From the NCBI GenBank assembly GCA_947451115.1, contig CANFXV010000021.1, positions 1 through 39,867 of the forward strand: a stretch of DNA of 39,867 bases, written 5' to 3'. This stretch comes from Bacteroidota bacterium. GTDB taxonomy: Bacteria; Bacteroidota; Bacteroidia; Chitinophagales; Chitinophagaceae. The notes beneath the pieces are model-generated. The model was given only the letters and a program-made list of their open reading frames with translations. It was not told where the DNA came from and ran no database searches. Positions 16,224 through 25,143 of the stretch are shown one piece after another (the first letter of the stretch is position 1; the number at the start of each line of letters is the position of its first letter). A program made the translations under genes and the position numbers.

Positions 16224-18149
16224 TTATTTAATTTTACCAGCGCTGCATTGTAGCCAATTCAAATATTCTTTAGCATCTGGCGTATAGCCTACTGGATTGG
16301 ATAGCATTTTTTGCGCAGGACTCATCACCACATATAAAGGCTGCGTTACTTGATTGAAATTTTCGGCCTGGAAAGTAGCCCACAAATCTCCAATACTATT
16401 GATGTCTTTAGATTGGCCTTGTGCATTGGTGTATTTAAACCTTTTATCTACAGGTAATAATTCTTTGTCATCTACATACAGCGATACCAAAATAAAATGA
16501 TTTTGAATTTCCGCCATCACTTCAGGATCGGTCCAAACATTCTCTTCCATCTTACGGCAGTTGACACAGGCCCAGCCAGTAAAATCAATTAAGATGGGTT
16601 TATTCTCTTGTTTTGACAAAAGCACTGCTTTTTCATAATCATTCACTACATTGGCTTGCAAGCCATGATGGTCTCCATTTTTTGCAAACAAACTATAATG
16701 TGTAGGTGGCGGGAATCCACTTAAAAATTTTAATAAATAAGTATTTTTAGGCACCATACCCACTATTAATACAAGACCAAACACTATGGCCAAGTCCCCA
16801 AATATTTTTCTGCCTTTTGAGATTTTTGTTCCTTTAACATCATGCGGCAATAATAAAAATCCTCTTAAATAAAGTGCTAATGCAATACTTATAATTGCCC
16901 AAATGCCTATGAACACTTCTCTTTTTAGTAATCCCCAATGTTGTACCAAATCAGCATTGGATAAAAATTTAAATGCCAAGGCCAATTCTAAAAAGGCCAA
17001 TACTTTTTTTACGGTATCCAACCAGCCGCCCGACTTGGGTAAACTCTGAAGCCATTGTGGGAAAATGGCAAACAAAGTAAAGGGCAAGGCCAAGGCAAAG
17101 CCAAAACCAGCCATACCCGCAGTTAAAGCCCATGCACCTCCTTGTAAAGAACCTACCAACAATGTACCTAAGATGGGTCCTGTACAAGAAAACGAAACAA
17201 TGGCCAAGGTGGTGGCCATAAAGAAAATACCACCAAAACTTCCTAGTCCACTTTTGGAATCGGCCTTATTGGCGATACCACTGGGTAAGGTAATTTCAAA
17301 AAAACCAAAAAAGGAAATAGAGAAAAATATAAATACGATAAAGAAAATAATATTTAACCAAGGGTTGGTAGAAATGCTATTAAAAATTTCTGGTTGTACA
17401 TTGCCAATCACATGAAAAGGAATGCTGGCCAATACATAAATTAAAAATATACTGGCGCCATACAATAATCCATTTTGAATGCCTTGTTTCCTGGTCTTGG
17501 ATCTTTTGGTGAAAAAAGAAACCGTTACTGGAATCATGGGAAACACACAGGGGGTAATCAGTGCAATCAATCCGCCTAAAAATCCAAGAAAAAATATCGA
17601 CCAACCACTGGACTTTTCAGTAGCATGGGTTTCGCCACCGCAAGCAGCTGCAGGTGCCTTGTTGGCTGACGCAGGCAATAAAATTTGAAAGCCTGCCGCT
17701 TTTTTACCATTGGCCAAGGCCACTGAAACGGGAATCTCTAAGGCCAAAAATTGATCCCCTTTTGCAGCGTTCAACACCACTATAATTTTTAAACTATCTG
17801 GTTGAAAGCCTTTAATTACTATGTTCTGAGTTATATCTAATGTACCTAAATAAACATTGGCTTGCTTGAATAAAACATCCTTTTGTTGACTGCCTTTTTC
17901 TGAATAGCTAGGGGCTGCAATCCATTGCACCGTCTCTAATCCTGCTTTAAATGTTGGGGCATTTAATCCATCCGGATTGCTTGCATACACATGCCAACTG
18001 TCTTGTATTTGCAGACTTGCTTTTAATGTGTAGGTACTGTCATTGACCACTACTGCTTTAATAGTTGCAGTAACAGGATTTTGGGCTATAGCAAAATTTA
18101 CTATTAAACTAGTAAATAAAGCCGCAAAAGAAACGAGTACTTTATTCAA
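16224..18149 (-). CDS. dsbD: Thiol:disulfide interchange protein DsbD-like, N-terminal domain lacking the cysteine pair
   Basis: DsbD passes electrons from cytoplasmic thioredoxin across the inner membrane to periplasmic thiol proteins. The 641 residues comprise a signal peptide (1-22), a DsbD-N-like immunoglobulin fold (about 24-165), a multi-span transmembrane domain (about 183-470) with C201 in TPCVFP and C322 in SFSCTGP, and a C-terminal thioredoxin domain with C527-V-N-C530. The membrane and thioredoxin cysteines are present, but the N-terminal domain has no cysteine at all before C170. The small gene just upstream encodes a similar domain with a cysteine pair. The two are 25 bases apart and probably one operon. 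Confidence 0.92.
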   Translation of the reverse strand: MNKVLVSFAALFTSLIVNFAIAQNPVTATIKAVVVNDSTYTLKASLQIQDSWHVYASNPDGLNAPTFKAGLETVQWIAAPSYSEKGSQQKDVLFKQANVYLGTLDITQNIVIKGFQPDSLKIIVVLNAAKGDQFLALEIPVSVALANGKKAAGFQILLPASANKAPAAACGGETHATEKSSGWSIFFLGFLGGLIALITPCVFPMIPVTVSFFTKRSKTRKQGIQNGLLYGASIFLIYVLASIPFHVIGNVQPEIFNSISTNPWLNIIFFIVFIFFSISFFGFFEITLPSGIANKADSKSGLGSFGGIFFMATTLAIVSFSCTGPILGTLLVGSLQGGAWALTAGMAGFGFALALPFTLFAIFPQWLQSLPKSGGWLDTVKKVLAFLELALAFKFLSNADLVQHWGLLKREVFIGIWAIISIALALYLRGFLLLPHDVKGTKISKGRKIFGDLAIVFGLVLIVGMVPKNTYLLKFLSGFPPPTHYSLFAKNGDHHGLQANVVNDYEKAVLLSKQENKPILIDFTGWACVNCRKMEENVWTDPEVMAEIQNHFILVSLYVDDKELLPVDKRFKYTNAQGQSKDINSIGDLWATFQAENFNQVTQPLYVVMSPAQKMLSNPVGYTPDAKEYLNWLQCSAGKIK

Positions 18150-18174
18150 AATTTTTTATTTAATTAGATGCGCA

Positions 18175-18624
18175 TTATTGTAAGGCTATCTCAAAAGCAA
18201 TTTTAGCAGGGGGTAAACATCTGTCATCATTACATACTGCATATTCAATTTCACCTGCAATCTTAGTTTTGCTTGCCACTTTTAAATTTGCCATTTGGGT
18301 AAACAGTACATTGTTACTATAATAAGCAATCTCTGTATTAAAATTCTTATCAAATTTTTTCTCCATCTTACCTACTTCTTTAGCGGCTCCTTTTATTTGC
18401 ACCAATGGATTTGATTTGTAGGTGATTTTGGTTGGAATAGGCCCGTCTTTAACAAATTGAGAATAAATATGCCATGGGCTTTCAATGGCAGCACTTATTT
18501 TAATTTCGTATTGCTTGTCTGATTTTTTTACCGCTTCAAAGGTCCATTTTACAGGATTTAATTTTTGTGCGCCTGCTGCAAATACCATTAAAACACTGCA
18601 AAACAAAATCATTCCTTTTTTCAT
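18175..18624 (-). CDS. Exported DsbD-N-like domain protein with a cysteine pair
   Basis: The 149-residue protein has a signal peptide (MKKGMILFCSVLMVFAAGAQ) and one domain resembling the N-terminal DsbD/DsbC fold: WTFEAVKKSDKQYEIKISA, SPWHIYSQF, then EYAVCNDDRCLPPAKIAFEIAL near the end. C131 and C136 followed by LPP match the position of the redox cysteines of DsbD N-domains. It is likely a free periplasmic partner that takes electrons from the neighbouring DsbD (inference from cysteines and gene order). It follows purQ by four bases and precedes dsbD by 25, so cotranscription is likely. Confidence 0.82.
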   Translation of the reverse strand: MKKGMILFCSVLMVFAAGAQKLNPVKWTFEAVKKSDKQYEIKISAAIESPWHIYSQFVKDGPIPTKITYKSNPLVQIKGAAKEVGKMEKKFDKNFNTEIAYYSNNVLFTQMANLKVASKTKIAGEIEYAVCNDDRCLPPAKIAFEIALQ

Positions 18625-18628
18625 ATAC

Positions 18629-19291
18629 TTATTTTTTTAAACCCAAAATTTCAAAAACTTTTTTGCCATCTATATTACTTAATACATCAGAAGTAGCTCT
18701 TTCTGGATGCGGCATCATGCCAAATACATTGCGTTGGTCGTTGCAAATACCTGCTATATCCATGGTGGATCCATTGGGATTTGCATCCCCGCCAATCTTC
18801 CCATTTTCGTCACAATATTTAAATAAAATTTGATTGTTTTTTTCTAAATGGGTTAAAGTAGCCGCATCTGCATAATATCTTCCTTCGCCATGTGCAATGG
18901 GTATTTGTAAAGCCTCGCTTTTATCAGTTTTAATATAAACGTTTTTACAAACAAATTGTTGATTGGCATTTTGCAATAAAGCTCCTGGCAATAAACCACT
19001 TTCACATAAAATTTGAAAGCCATTGCATACCCCCAATACTTTTCCGCCCTTATGGGCAAATTCAATGACCGACTGCATCATTGGACTAAATTTGGCAATG
19101 GCGCCGCAACGCAAATAATCACCATAAGAAAAACCACCAGGAAGCACAATGCAATCATCGGTAGTGAAATGCGATAAATCGCTATCCTTATGCCATAACA
19201 TTTCTACAGGATAGCCCAAGTCTTTTTCTAAAGCATCTTGCATGTCTCTATCGCAATTGGATCCAGGGAAAACTAAAACGCCAAATTTCAT
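18629..19291 (-). CDS. purQ: Phosphoribosylformylglycinamidine synthase subunit PurQ
   Basis: PurQ is the glutaminase subunit that supplies ammonia to PurL in the fourth step of purine synthesis. The 220-residue protein shows the class I glutamine amidotransferase triad: C89 in GVCNGFQIL, and H195 and E197 in MMPHPERA. The start MKFGVLVFPGSNCDRD is typical. PurL and PurS are not in the window; a separate PurQ implies the small-PurL system. A -7 box (TAACTTTG, minus) lies 38 bases upstream. It is followed after four bases by the DsbD-N-like gene, an unrelated function, so the operon seems to be a matter of gene order only. Confidence 0.95.
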   Translation of the reverse strand: MKFGVLVFPGSNCDRDMQDALEKDLGYPVEMLWHKDSDLSHFTTDDCIVLPGGFSYGDYLRCGAIAKFSPMMQSVIEFAHKGGKVLGVCNGFQILCESGLLPGALLQNANQQFVCKNVYIKTDKSEALQIPIAHGEGRYYADAATLTHLEKNNQILFKYCDENGKIGGDANPNGSTMDIAGICNDQRNVFGMMPHPERATSDVLSNIDGKKVFEILGLKK

Positions 19292-19329
19292 AGCTGTGAA
19301 TTTAACTATTAGGGTATTAAATTGAAGGA

Positions 19330-19337
19330 CAAAGTTA
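19330..19337 (-). promoter_or_regulatory. Putative -7 box of purQ
   Basis: The minus-strand sequence TAACTTTG matches TAnnTTTG exactly, 38 bases before the purQ ATG. It probably also drives the DsbD-N-like and dsbD genes downstream. No clear -33 TTG is present. Confidence 0.5.
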
Positions 19338-19374
19338 CCAAAACTTGGCTTTATAGATTTGTTAAATTCTTCAC

Positions 19375-20346
19375 CTAACTAAGGTGGTTATACACAATAA
19401 CGGCGATGGCCGACCAAAATAACAAATTGGGTACTAGAAGCCTTTTAGGACTGGCATAGCCAAAGCTAATAAAGCAGGCCAAGGGGGTGATCACAATGGC
19501 CGAAGCATACAATGCTTGTACAGAAAATATAATAGGTTGAAATAAGGTTAAAATAAGCACCAGCAGTAATACACCCCAATATTTTCTTACTTGAATAATG
19601 AACCTAATTTGCTCTTGCTGCCAATAGAAAATGCCCGCAATCAATTGCACCCCCATGACCAATAGGGCTAATATTACATTCATTTCAGGCTGCACCAATG
19701 GGTTTTTCCAATCCAATCTGGGTAAAAAATGTCTGAAATCTGATAAATTGCCTGCTAAAAAAACATAAGTGAAAATAAAATAAAAGGGAAGTAAGATGCC
19801 CATAATCAAAACCAGCCATTCAGAAATTTTAAAGGGTCTGATAATAATTAGCGCAAACAATACCACTGGAATTAAAATGGCAATAGGTTCATACAATAAA
19901 ATAGAAATACCCACTATTAATCCTATGTTAAACTCTAAGGTTTTGGGCTGATTTTGATCGTACAACCTTAACAATTTTACCAAAATCCAAATGACCAAGG
20001 AATTGGCGACCAAACTAGAACTGATCACATCCCAAAAAGGAAACAAGCCAGTTAAAATGATGTAAGTAAAGGCAGGCAAATAACTTATTTGCTGAAACAT
20101 TTTAAACTTACTTAATAATATATTTAATCGGATGGCCTGACTTAAAATGATCAACTGAAAAAGTACAATGAGCACCATCGGTGGTAATGGTTTTATGAAA
20201 TTCAATAACAAGTAAGCAATTAAACCATCAGAAGCATTGGCAATCACTAAGGGAGGATGCATCCACACATGAAAATGCAAAGCCAAACTCAATAAGACTA
20301 AAAAGATTAAATTAATATCCGACCTGTCTCTGAATAAAAAAACCAC
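19375..20346 (-). CDS. DUF6427-type multi-span membrane protein
   Basis: The 323-residue protein is strongly hydrophobic, with about nine to ten membrane segments and no signal peptide. The central part (LEFNIGLIVGISILLYEPIA, then ALIIIRPFKISEWLVLIMGILLPFYFIFTYVFLAG) has the pattern of DUF6427, a Bacteroidota inner-membrane family of unknown function. The RPF-x3-EW motif between two membrane segments is the most recognisable piece. Its start lies six bases after the stop of the upstream unknown exported protein, so the two are probably coexpressed. The family call is from memory of the pattern and could be wrong; the membrane nature is clear. Confidence 0.72.
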   Translation of the reverse strand: MVFLFRDRSDINLIFLVLLSLALHFHVWMHPPLVIANASDGLIAYLLLNFIKPLPPMVLIVLFQLIILSQAIRLNILLSKFKMFQQISYLPAFTYIILTGLFPFWDVISSSLVANSLVIWILVKLLRLYDQNQPKTLEFNIGLIVGISILLYEPIAILIPVVLFALIIIRPFKISEWLVLIMGILLPFYFIFTYVFLAGNLSDFRHFLPRLDWKNPLVQPEMNVILALLVMGVQLIAGIFYWQQEQIRFIIQVRKYWGVLLLVLILTLFQPIIFSVQALYASAIVITPLACFISFGYASPKRLLVPNLLFWSAIAVIVYNHLS

Positions 20347-20352
20347 GCTTAG

Positions 20353-21921
20353 TTATTTAAATTTAATTTTAGCAAAGCCGATTCTGCTTTTGTACTGATA
20401 AGGCAAAATAGCTTCTTGCGCATCCACTTGTTTGAGCATCTTAGGCATCCATTCGTAATTTTTTTCATTTAAAACGATGGAATTGCCCTTGGTTAATTCC
20501 CCATTTTTGGTAAGCGTATTAATCACCAATTGGTGGATACCTTTTTGTTTTTGGTGGTAGACAAAACTAGTACCCGCTGCGTTTTCAATGGTGCCATAGC
20601 CTATAAATTGGTCCACATTTAAATCGTTTTGTTTTTTGTCAATGGTTTTGATCCATTGAAAGTTTCCTTTTTTATCAAAAGAAATTAAGGCAATAGCGTT
20701 GGCCTCGTAGCTAACACTTGGATAACCAAAAGAAGCATAGGGATTCATCCATCTATTGTACATAAAAGGGCTGCCCCATCCAAATCTAGCCCATGGATAA
20801 AAACCAAATGGCCTATTCCAATAATTAAACATAAATGGACTATAAAAAGCACCTCCATAAAAATAATCCCATCTTGAAAAAGCAGTTCTGTTGGAATAAG
20901 TATCTGCCGATTCTGCAACTGCCACAAAACTTCCATCTGCCTGTGTACTTATTTTGTCTAGGTAAAACAAATCAAATGCGTCTTTCAAATTTCTTTTGCT
21001 AGAAACCACTGCCCTTGCAGCATCAGTAAATCTATTGGCATTGGCCAATTGTTCTTTTTTTGCAGCAATATCCCATACATATGAAAACAAACCTTCTATA
21101 TTTCCTTTTTTTGTGCTTGCATAAAAAGAATTTAATATCACTAAGCCTGCTTGATTATCTATTTTTAATCTGATGTCATCTAGCAATAAACTGTAATTCA
21201 CAATGGGCGATTCTACCACTTCAGTTCCAGTAGCCGATAAATACAATAAACTAACTGCAGGTGCTTGACCTACTTGCGTGGTATTTCTTAAGCAAAATAA
21301 ATTGCCATTGTTGTCTAAGGCAAAATCAGATAAGCTACTTTTTTTATTTTGTGCATTAATGCTGATTTCGGCTTCATTGATCGTTTCAAAATTGGTATTC
21401 AACACAATAGTTCTTACTTTAATTGCATTAGCGTGTGTGGTGTTGACACTAAACAAAACCATTTTTTGACGATCATCGCTTTGCAATAAATTAAACACTT
21501 TAGTGCCTGACCCGGGTCGGAGACCATTGGCGGTATCAATCACTACTGGCTTTCCTACTAAACTTGCTTCACTATTTAAAGTAGCCACTGCAGCATAGGC
21601 AGTACTATGATTTTGAAATTGATAAAAAACAAAAACTTTATCCGGATAAGTGACAAATTCAATACCCGTTAAATTAGTTGTTTTAACAAAGGACAAATCG
21701 TTTTGTTTGACAATTTGCATTTGATCGTTGTACTGAACAATCGTGGCAACCCCTCCAATATTTTTATAAATCCAGTAATGATTGCCTACTTTTCCAAGCA
21801 CTTCATATTGCATGTCTTCTTTGTCCGTTTTTTCAATACCCGCTACCACATAGGATTGGGCCAAACAAAATTGCATTGCTAACAAAAAGAAAACTGTTAA
21901 GCTTAAAAAATATTTTTTCAT
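20353..21921 (-). CDS. Exported protein of unknown function with an aromatic-rich insert
   Basis: From the ATG at 21921 the protein has 522 residues, with signal peptide MKKYFLSLTVFFLLAMQFCLAQ. An upstream in-frame extension to 22002 would bury this signal peptide, and a -7 box (TAAATTTG, 21940-21947 minus) lies between, so it is rejected. The body is beta-rich with repeated strand-turn patterns (NHYWIYKNIGG, KVFVFYQF, DNNGNLFCLRN), suggestive of a propeller-like fold, but I recognise no family. Residues about 347-401 are dominated by Trp, Phe, Tyr, Gly and Pro (for example FYSPFMFNYWNRPFGFYPW). It is followed after six bases by the DUF6427-type membrane gene, hinting at a shared envelope role. 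Confidence 0.85.
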   Translation of the reverse strand: MKKYFLSLTVFFLLAMQFCLAQSYVVAGIEKTDKEDMQYEVLGKVGNHYWIYKNIGGVATIVQYNDQMQIVKQNDLSFVKTTNLTGIEFVTYPDKVFVFYQFQNHSTAYAAVATLNSEASLVGKPVVIDTANGLRPGSGTKVFNLLQSDDRQKMVLFSVNTTHANAIKVRTIVLNTNFETINEAEISINAQNKKSSLSDFALDNNGNLFCLRNTTQVGQAPAVSLLYLSATGTEVVESPIVNYSLLLDDIRLKIDNQAGLVILNSFYASTKKGNIEGLFSYVWDIAAKKEQLANANRFTDAARAVVSSKRNLKDAFDLFYLDKISTQADGSFVAVAESADTYSNRTAFSRWDYFYGGAFYSPFMFNYWNRPFGFYPWARFGWGSPFMYNRWMNPYASFGYPSVSYEANAIALISFDKKGNFQWIKTIDKKQNDLNVDQFIGYGTIENAAGTSFVYHQKQKGIHQLVINTLTKNGELTKGNSIVLNEKNYEWMPKMLKQVDAQEAILPYQYKSRIGFAKIKFK

Positions 21922-21939
21922 TAGATTCAATTTTATAGA

Positions 21940-21947
21940 CAAATTTA
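21940..21947 (-). promoter_or_regulatory. Putative -7 box of the unknown exported protein
   Basis: The minus-strand sequence TAAATTTG matches TAnnTTTG exactly, 18 bases before the ATG at 21921. It supports that start over the longer reading frame. Confidence 0.5.
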
Positions 21948-22010
21948 ATGCTTTAATTACATCATTGGTGTGCCCTAGAAATTTTAACGCTGCTTTAAGC
22001 ATCCATTCAA

Positions 22011-22913
22011 TTAAGCCTCTTTTAAGTCTACCCCCTGCGCATGGACTTCCAAAAGATAGTCTTGCCCTTCCTTGATGGCATAATTTTCTAGGCCATGGCC
22101 TACCGGAAAATCAAAACAAACAGGAATCGCCAATTGCTGTAAATATTTGGCAATGATTTCATTGGCGGAGGCCCCAAAATCGGAGGCATTGTCTTTCAAA
22201 TCGGTAAACCCTCCAACTATAACCCCCTTAGATTGGTCGAAATAACCCGCATTTTTACACTGTATCATCAATCTATCTATATTGTAATGATACTCTCCCA
22301 CATCCTCTATAAAAATTATTTTTCCTGCTGTGTCCATTTGATTTTTGGAACCCACCAAATGTGCCATCATACATAAATTGCCACCAATGATAGGGGCTTG
22401 TACGATGCCCATTGTATTAAAACTATGGCTAGCCACCTTGTAATGGATGGGCTTCCCTTCTATACAATGACGTAAGGAGTTGATGTAGTTTAATCCTGCT
22501 TCTCCTTTGTTAAATGCGGCAGCCATGGGGCCATGAATACTCATACAGTTTTGCTTTTGAAGCGCAGCATGTAAAACTGTAATATCGCTAAAACCCACCA
22601 CCCATTTTGGATGTGCATTGAATTTAGAAAAATCAATTTGATCGATAATTCTGCTCATCCCATAACCACCCCTGGCGCATAAAACAACCTTGATATTTTC
22701 ATCATCCAGCATGGCTTGCAAATCGAGTGCTCTTTCGGCATCAGTGCCTGAAAAACTATGGGATTTGGCCCCTACTGTTTTGCCTAATTTTACCGCATAC
22801 CCCCATTTTTCAAGCGTTTCAATGCAATTTTGCACTTTTTCGATTGGGATGGACCCTGCTGGACAAACCAAGCCAATAAGGTCTCCTGGTTGGATATACG
22901 GTGGTTGAATCAT
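22011..22913 (-). CDS. LD-carboxypeptidase (peptidase S66 family)
   Basis: S66 enzymes cleave the terminal D-alanine from tetrapeptides during peptidoglycan recycling (LdcA) or inactivate microcin C (MccF). The 300-residue protein starts MIQPPYIQPGDLIGLVCPAG, has ARGGYGMSRIID, and carries the Ser-Glu-His triad: S109 in GFSD, E203 in FIEDVGE and H273 in GHGLENYAI. There is no signal peptide, in line with a cytoplasmic recycling enzyme, so an LdcA role is more likely than MccF. The ATG lies four bases after TAATATTG (22918-22925, minus), one base off a -7 box. It is divergent from metG with a 27-base gap. Confidence 0.92.
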   Translation of the reverse strand: MIQPPYIQPGDLIGLVCPAGSIPIEKVQNCIETLEKWGYAVKLGKTVGAKSHSFSGTDAERALDLQAMLDDENIKVVLCARGGYGMSRIIDQIDFSKFNAHPKWVVGFSDITVLHAALQKQNCMSIHGPMAAAFNKGEAGLNYINSLRHCIEGKPIHYKVASHSFNTMGIVQAPIIGGNLCMMAHLVGSKNQMDTAGKIIFIEDVGEYHYNIDRLMIQCKNAGYFDQSKGVIVGGFTDLKDNASDFGASANEIIAKYLQQLAIPVCFDFPVGHGLENYAIKEGQDYLLEVHAQGVDLKEA

Positions 22914-22935
22914 ACCACAATATTAAGTACTTTTG
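22905..22935 (+). promoter_or_regulatory. metG promoter (TTG-N20-TACTTTTG)
   Basis: TTG at 22905-22907, a 20-base spacer and TACTTTTG at 22928-22935 match the Bacteroidota consensus. The -7 box ends five bases before the metG ATG. The -33 element lies inside the first codons of the divergent LD-carboxypeptidase gene. Confidence 0.72.
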
Positions 22936-22940
22936 CAGCA

Positions 22941-25064
22941 ATGAACACGCCTAAACGATATTTGATTACCGCAGCACTCCCATATGCCAATGGCTTGAAA
23001 CATATTGGACACTTAGCAGGTGCTTATTTGCCAGCCGATATTTATGTCCGCTACCTAAAGGCACAAAAAAGAGACGTTGTTTTTGTATGCGGAAGCGACG
23101 AGCATGGTACAGCCATTCCTATTCAAGCCACCAAGGAAGGTACCACGGCTCAAGCCATTATAGACAAATACCATCCCATCATTGAACAAAATTTCAAAGA
23201 CCTAGGTATTGAGTTTGATATTTACCATCGCACCAGTGATGCCTTGCACCATGAGACCGCTGCTGAATTTTTTACCAAATTAGAAGCCAATGGGGACTTG
23301 GAAACCAAGACCACTGAACAATATTTTGATGAGGCCACGCAAACATTTTTAGCGGACCGTTACATCAAAGGAACTTGTCCTAATTGTAGTCACCCTGAAG
23401 CCTATGGCGATCAATGTGAAAAATGTGGAAAGAGTTTGAGCCCAGAAGAATTAATAAATCCAGTAAGTACTTTAAGTGGACAAGCACCCATCAAAAAAGA
23501 AACTACGCACTGGTACTTGCCTTTAAATAAGCATGAAGATTTTTTACGTCAATGGATTTTAAATGACCATGCTAAAGATTGGAGACCTGCTGTGGTAGGA
23601 CAATGCAAAAGCTGGATTGAAGGTGGCTTACAACCAAGAGCGGTGACCCGCGATTTAGATTGGGGCATTAAAGTGCCCCTTGCCTCTGGCGCTGGAAAAG
23701 TTTTATACGTATGGTTTGATGCACCTATTGGATACATCAGTGCCACCAAACAATGGGCGTTGAATACAGGAAAAGATTGGACCCCTTATTGGAATGATAA
23801 AGAAACCAAACTAGTTCACTTTATTGGTAAAGACAATATTGTTTTTCATTGTATTATTTTTCCGATCATGTTAAAATTGCATGGAAATATTTTACCAGAA
23901 AATGTGCCTGCGAATGAGTTCATGAATTTGGAAGGTGATAAAATGAGTACCTCTAAAGGCTGGAGCATAGAGATGGATGATTTTATAAACAAGTGGATTA
24001 AAAAAGAAAATGGAGGTAACGGACTAGCTGATAGTCTTCGTTTTTATTTAACGGCCATTGCCCCAGAATCAAAGGATAGTGAGTTTACTTGGAAAGGTTT
24101 TCAGGAATCAGTGAATGGTGAGCTAGTAAGCATTTTCGCTAATTTTGTGAACAGAACCTGGGTACTCATGCATAAATTATGCAAGGGAAAAGTACCTGCC
24201 ATTCATACTGAATTTTTGGATGATGAAGACCAGGCCATTTTAATTCATGTTAAAGAAAGTAAAGCAAAAATAACAGAATTATTAGAGCAATATAAATTTA
24301 GAGAAGCCCAGTTTGAAGTGATTAATTTAGCGCGTTTGGGTAATCAATATATGCAAAAGAAAGAGCCATGGATTTTGGCCAAGCATATTGATACCGATCC
24401 TACTGCACAAGCCAAAATTGACAATACCATGCATGCTTGCTTGCAATTGTGCGCCAACCTTGCTATTTTAATTAATCCATTCTTGCCCTTTACCGCTAAA
24501 AAAATGTGTTATATGATGAAGGTGGTGGACAGAATGCTAGAATGGGAAAATGCAGGCGGCTTTAACTTATTAAAAGTGGGTTATACTTTACGCCCACCAG
24601 AATTATTGTTTAGGAAAATTGAAGATGAAGAAATTGAAGCAGAACTTACCCAGTTGCGTAGCAACTTGACAACAAAAAAGAACATTATGGATAGCAACAC
24701 TCCTGCCGCAATTCCTGCGGATGAAAAAAGCTTGAAACCTGAGATTGTTTTTGACGATTTTGGAAAAATAGATTTACGCGTAGGCACTATTATAGATGCC
24801 AAGAAAGTGGAGAAAGCAGATAAGCTTTTACAACTAGAAGTAGATCTTGGTACAGAAAAAAGAACCATCCTATCTGGTATTGCCATGCATTTTGATCCAG
24901 CAGCTATTGTGGGCAAGCAAGTAGTGGTGGTAGCTAACTTAGCCCCTCGTAAAATGCGCGGCATAGAAAGCAAGGGGATGATTTTAATGGCAGAAGATGC
25001 AAATGGCAAATTATACTTTGTGCAACCTTCTGAGGCCATTGCTCCAGGAAGTACAATTTCATAA
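22941..25064 (+). CDS. metG: Methionyl-tRNA synthetase with C-terminal tRNA-binding domain
   Basis: MetRS charges initiator and elongator tRNA-Met. From the ATG at 22941 it has 707 residues. HIGH is at 21-24 (YANGLKHIGHLAG), a zinc knuckle uses C146, C149, C159 and C162, and the KMSKS loop reads KMSTS at 334-338 (GDKMSTSKG). The anticodon-binding helical domain is followed, after a linker, by a C-terminal EMAP/Trbp111-type OB fold from about 600 (FDDFGKIDLRVGTI, KRTILSGIA, ANLAPRKMRGIESKGM). An in-frame extension upstream to 22830 overlaps the divergent gene and the promoter and is rejected. A strong terminator follows. Confidence 0.97.
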   Translation: MNTPKRYLITAALPYANGLKHIGHLAGAYLPADIYVRYLKAQKRDVVFVCGSDEHGTAIPIQATKEGTTAQAIIDKYHPIIEQNFKDLGIEFDIYHRTSDALHHETAAEFFTKLEANGDLETKTTEQYFDEATQTFLADRYIKGTCPNCSHPEAYGDQCEKCGKSLSPEELINPVSTLSGQAPIKKETTHWYLPLNKHEDFLRQWILNDHAKDWRPAVVGQCKSWIEGGLQPRAVTRDLDWGIKVPLASGAGKVLYVWFDAPIGYISATKQWALNTGKDWTPYWNDKETKLVHFIGKDNIVFHCIIFPIMLKLHGNILPENVPANEFMNLEGDKMSTSKGWSIEMDDFINKWIKKENGGNGLADSLRFYLTAIAPESKDSEFTWKGFQESVNGELVSIFANFVNRTWVLMHKLCKGKVPAIHTEFLDDEDQAILIHVKESKAKITELLEQYKFREAQFEVINLARLGNQYMQKKEPWILAKHIDTDPTAQAKIDNTMHACLQLCANLAILINPFLPFTAKKMCYMMKVVDRMLEWENAGGFNLLKVGYTLRPPELLFRKIEDEEIEAELTQLRSNLTTKKNIMDSNTPAAIPADEKSLKPEIVFDDFGKIDLRVGTIIDAKKVEKADKLLQLEVDLGTEKRTILSGIAMHFDPAAIVGKQVVVVANLAPRKMRGIESKGMILMAEDANGKLYFVQPSEAIAPGSTIS

Positions 25065-25082
25065 ATTCTTAAATAGAGCAAA

Positions 25083-25119
25083 AATAACAAAGGCCCCAAA
25101 TTTTGGGGCCTTTGTTATT
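25083..25119 (+). terminator. Bidirectional terminator between metG and the dehydrogenase genes
   Basis: A perfect 18-base inverted repeat around one T: AATAACAAAGGCCCCAAA (25083-25100) and its complement (25102-25119). It lies 19 bases after the metG stop and can serve the convergent minus-strand gene too. Confidence 0.88.
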
Positions 25120-25143
25120 AAGTCATTAGATAAAGATTTTCGA

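Noticed and set aside
22830..22940. N-terminal extension of metG by 37 residues
   Set aside because: It overlaps the divergent LD-carboxypeptidase gene and the metG promoter; the conserved MetRS start is at 22941.
24581..25099. Long open frame on the minus strand inside metG
   Set aside because: It is antisense to the well-supported C-terminal part of metG, has no recognisable motif, and is explained by codon bias of the real gene.
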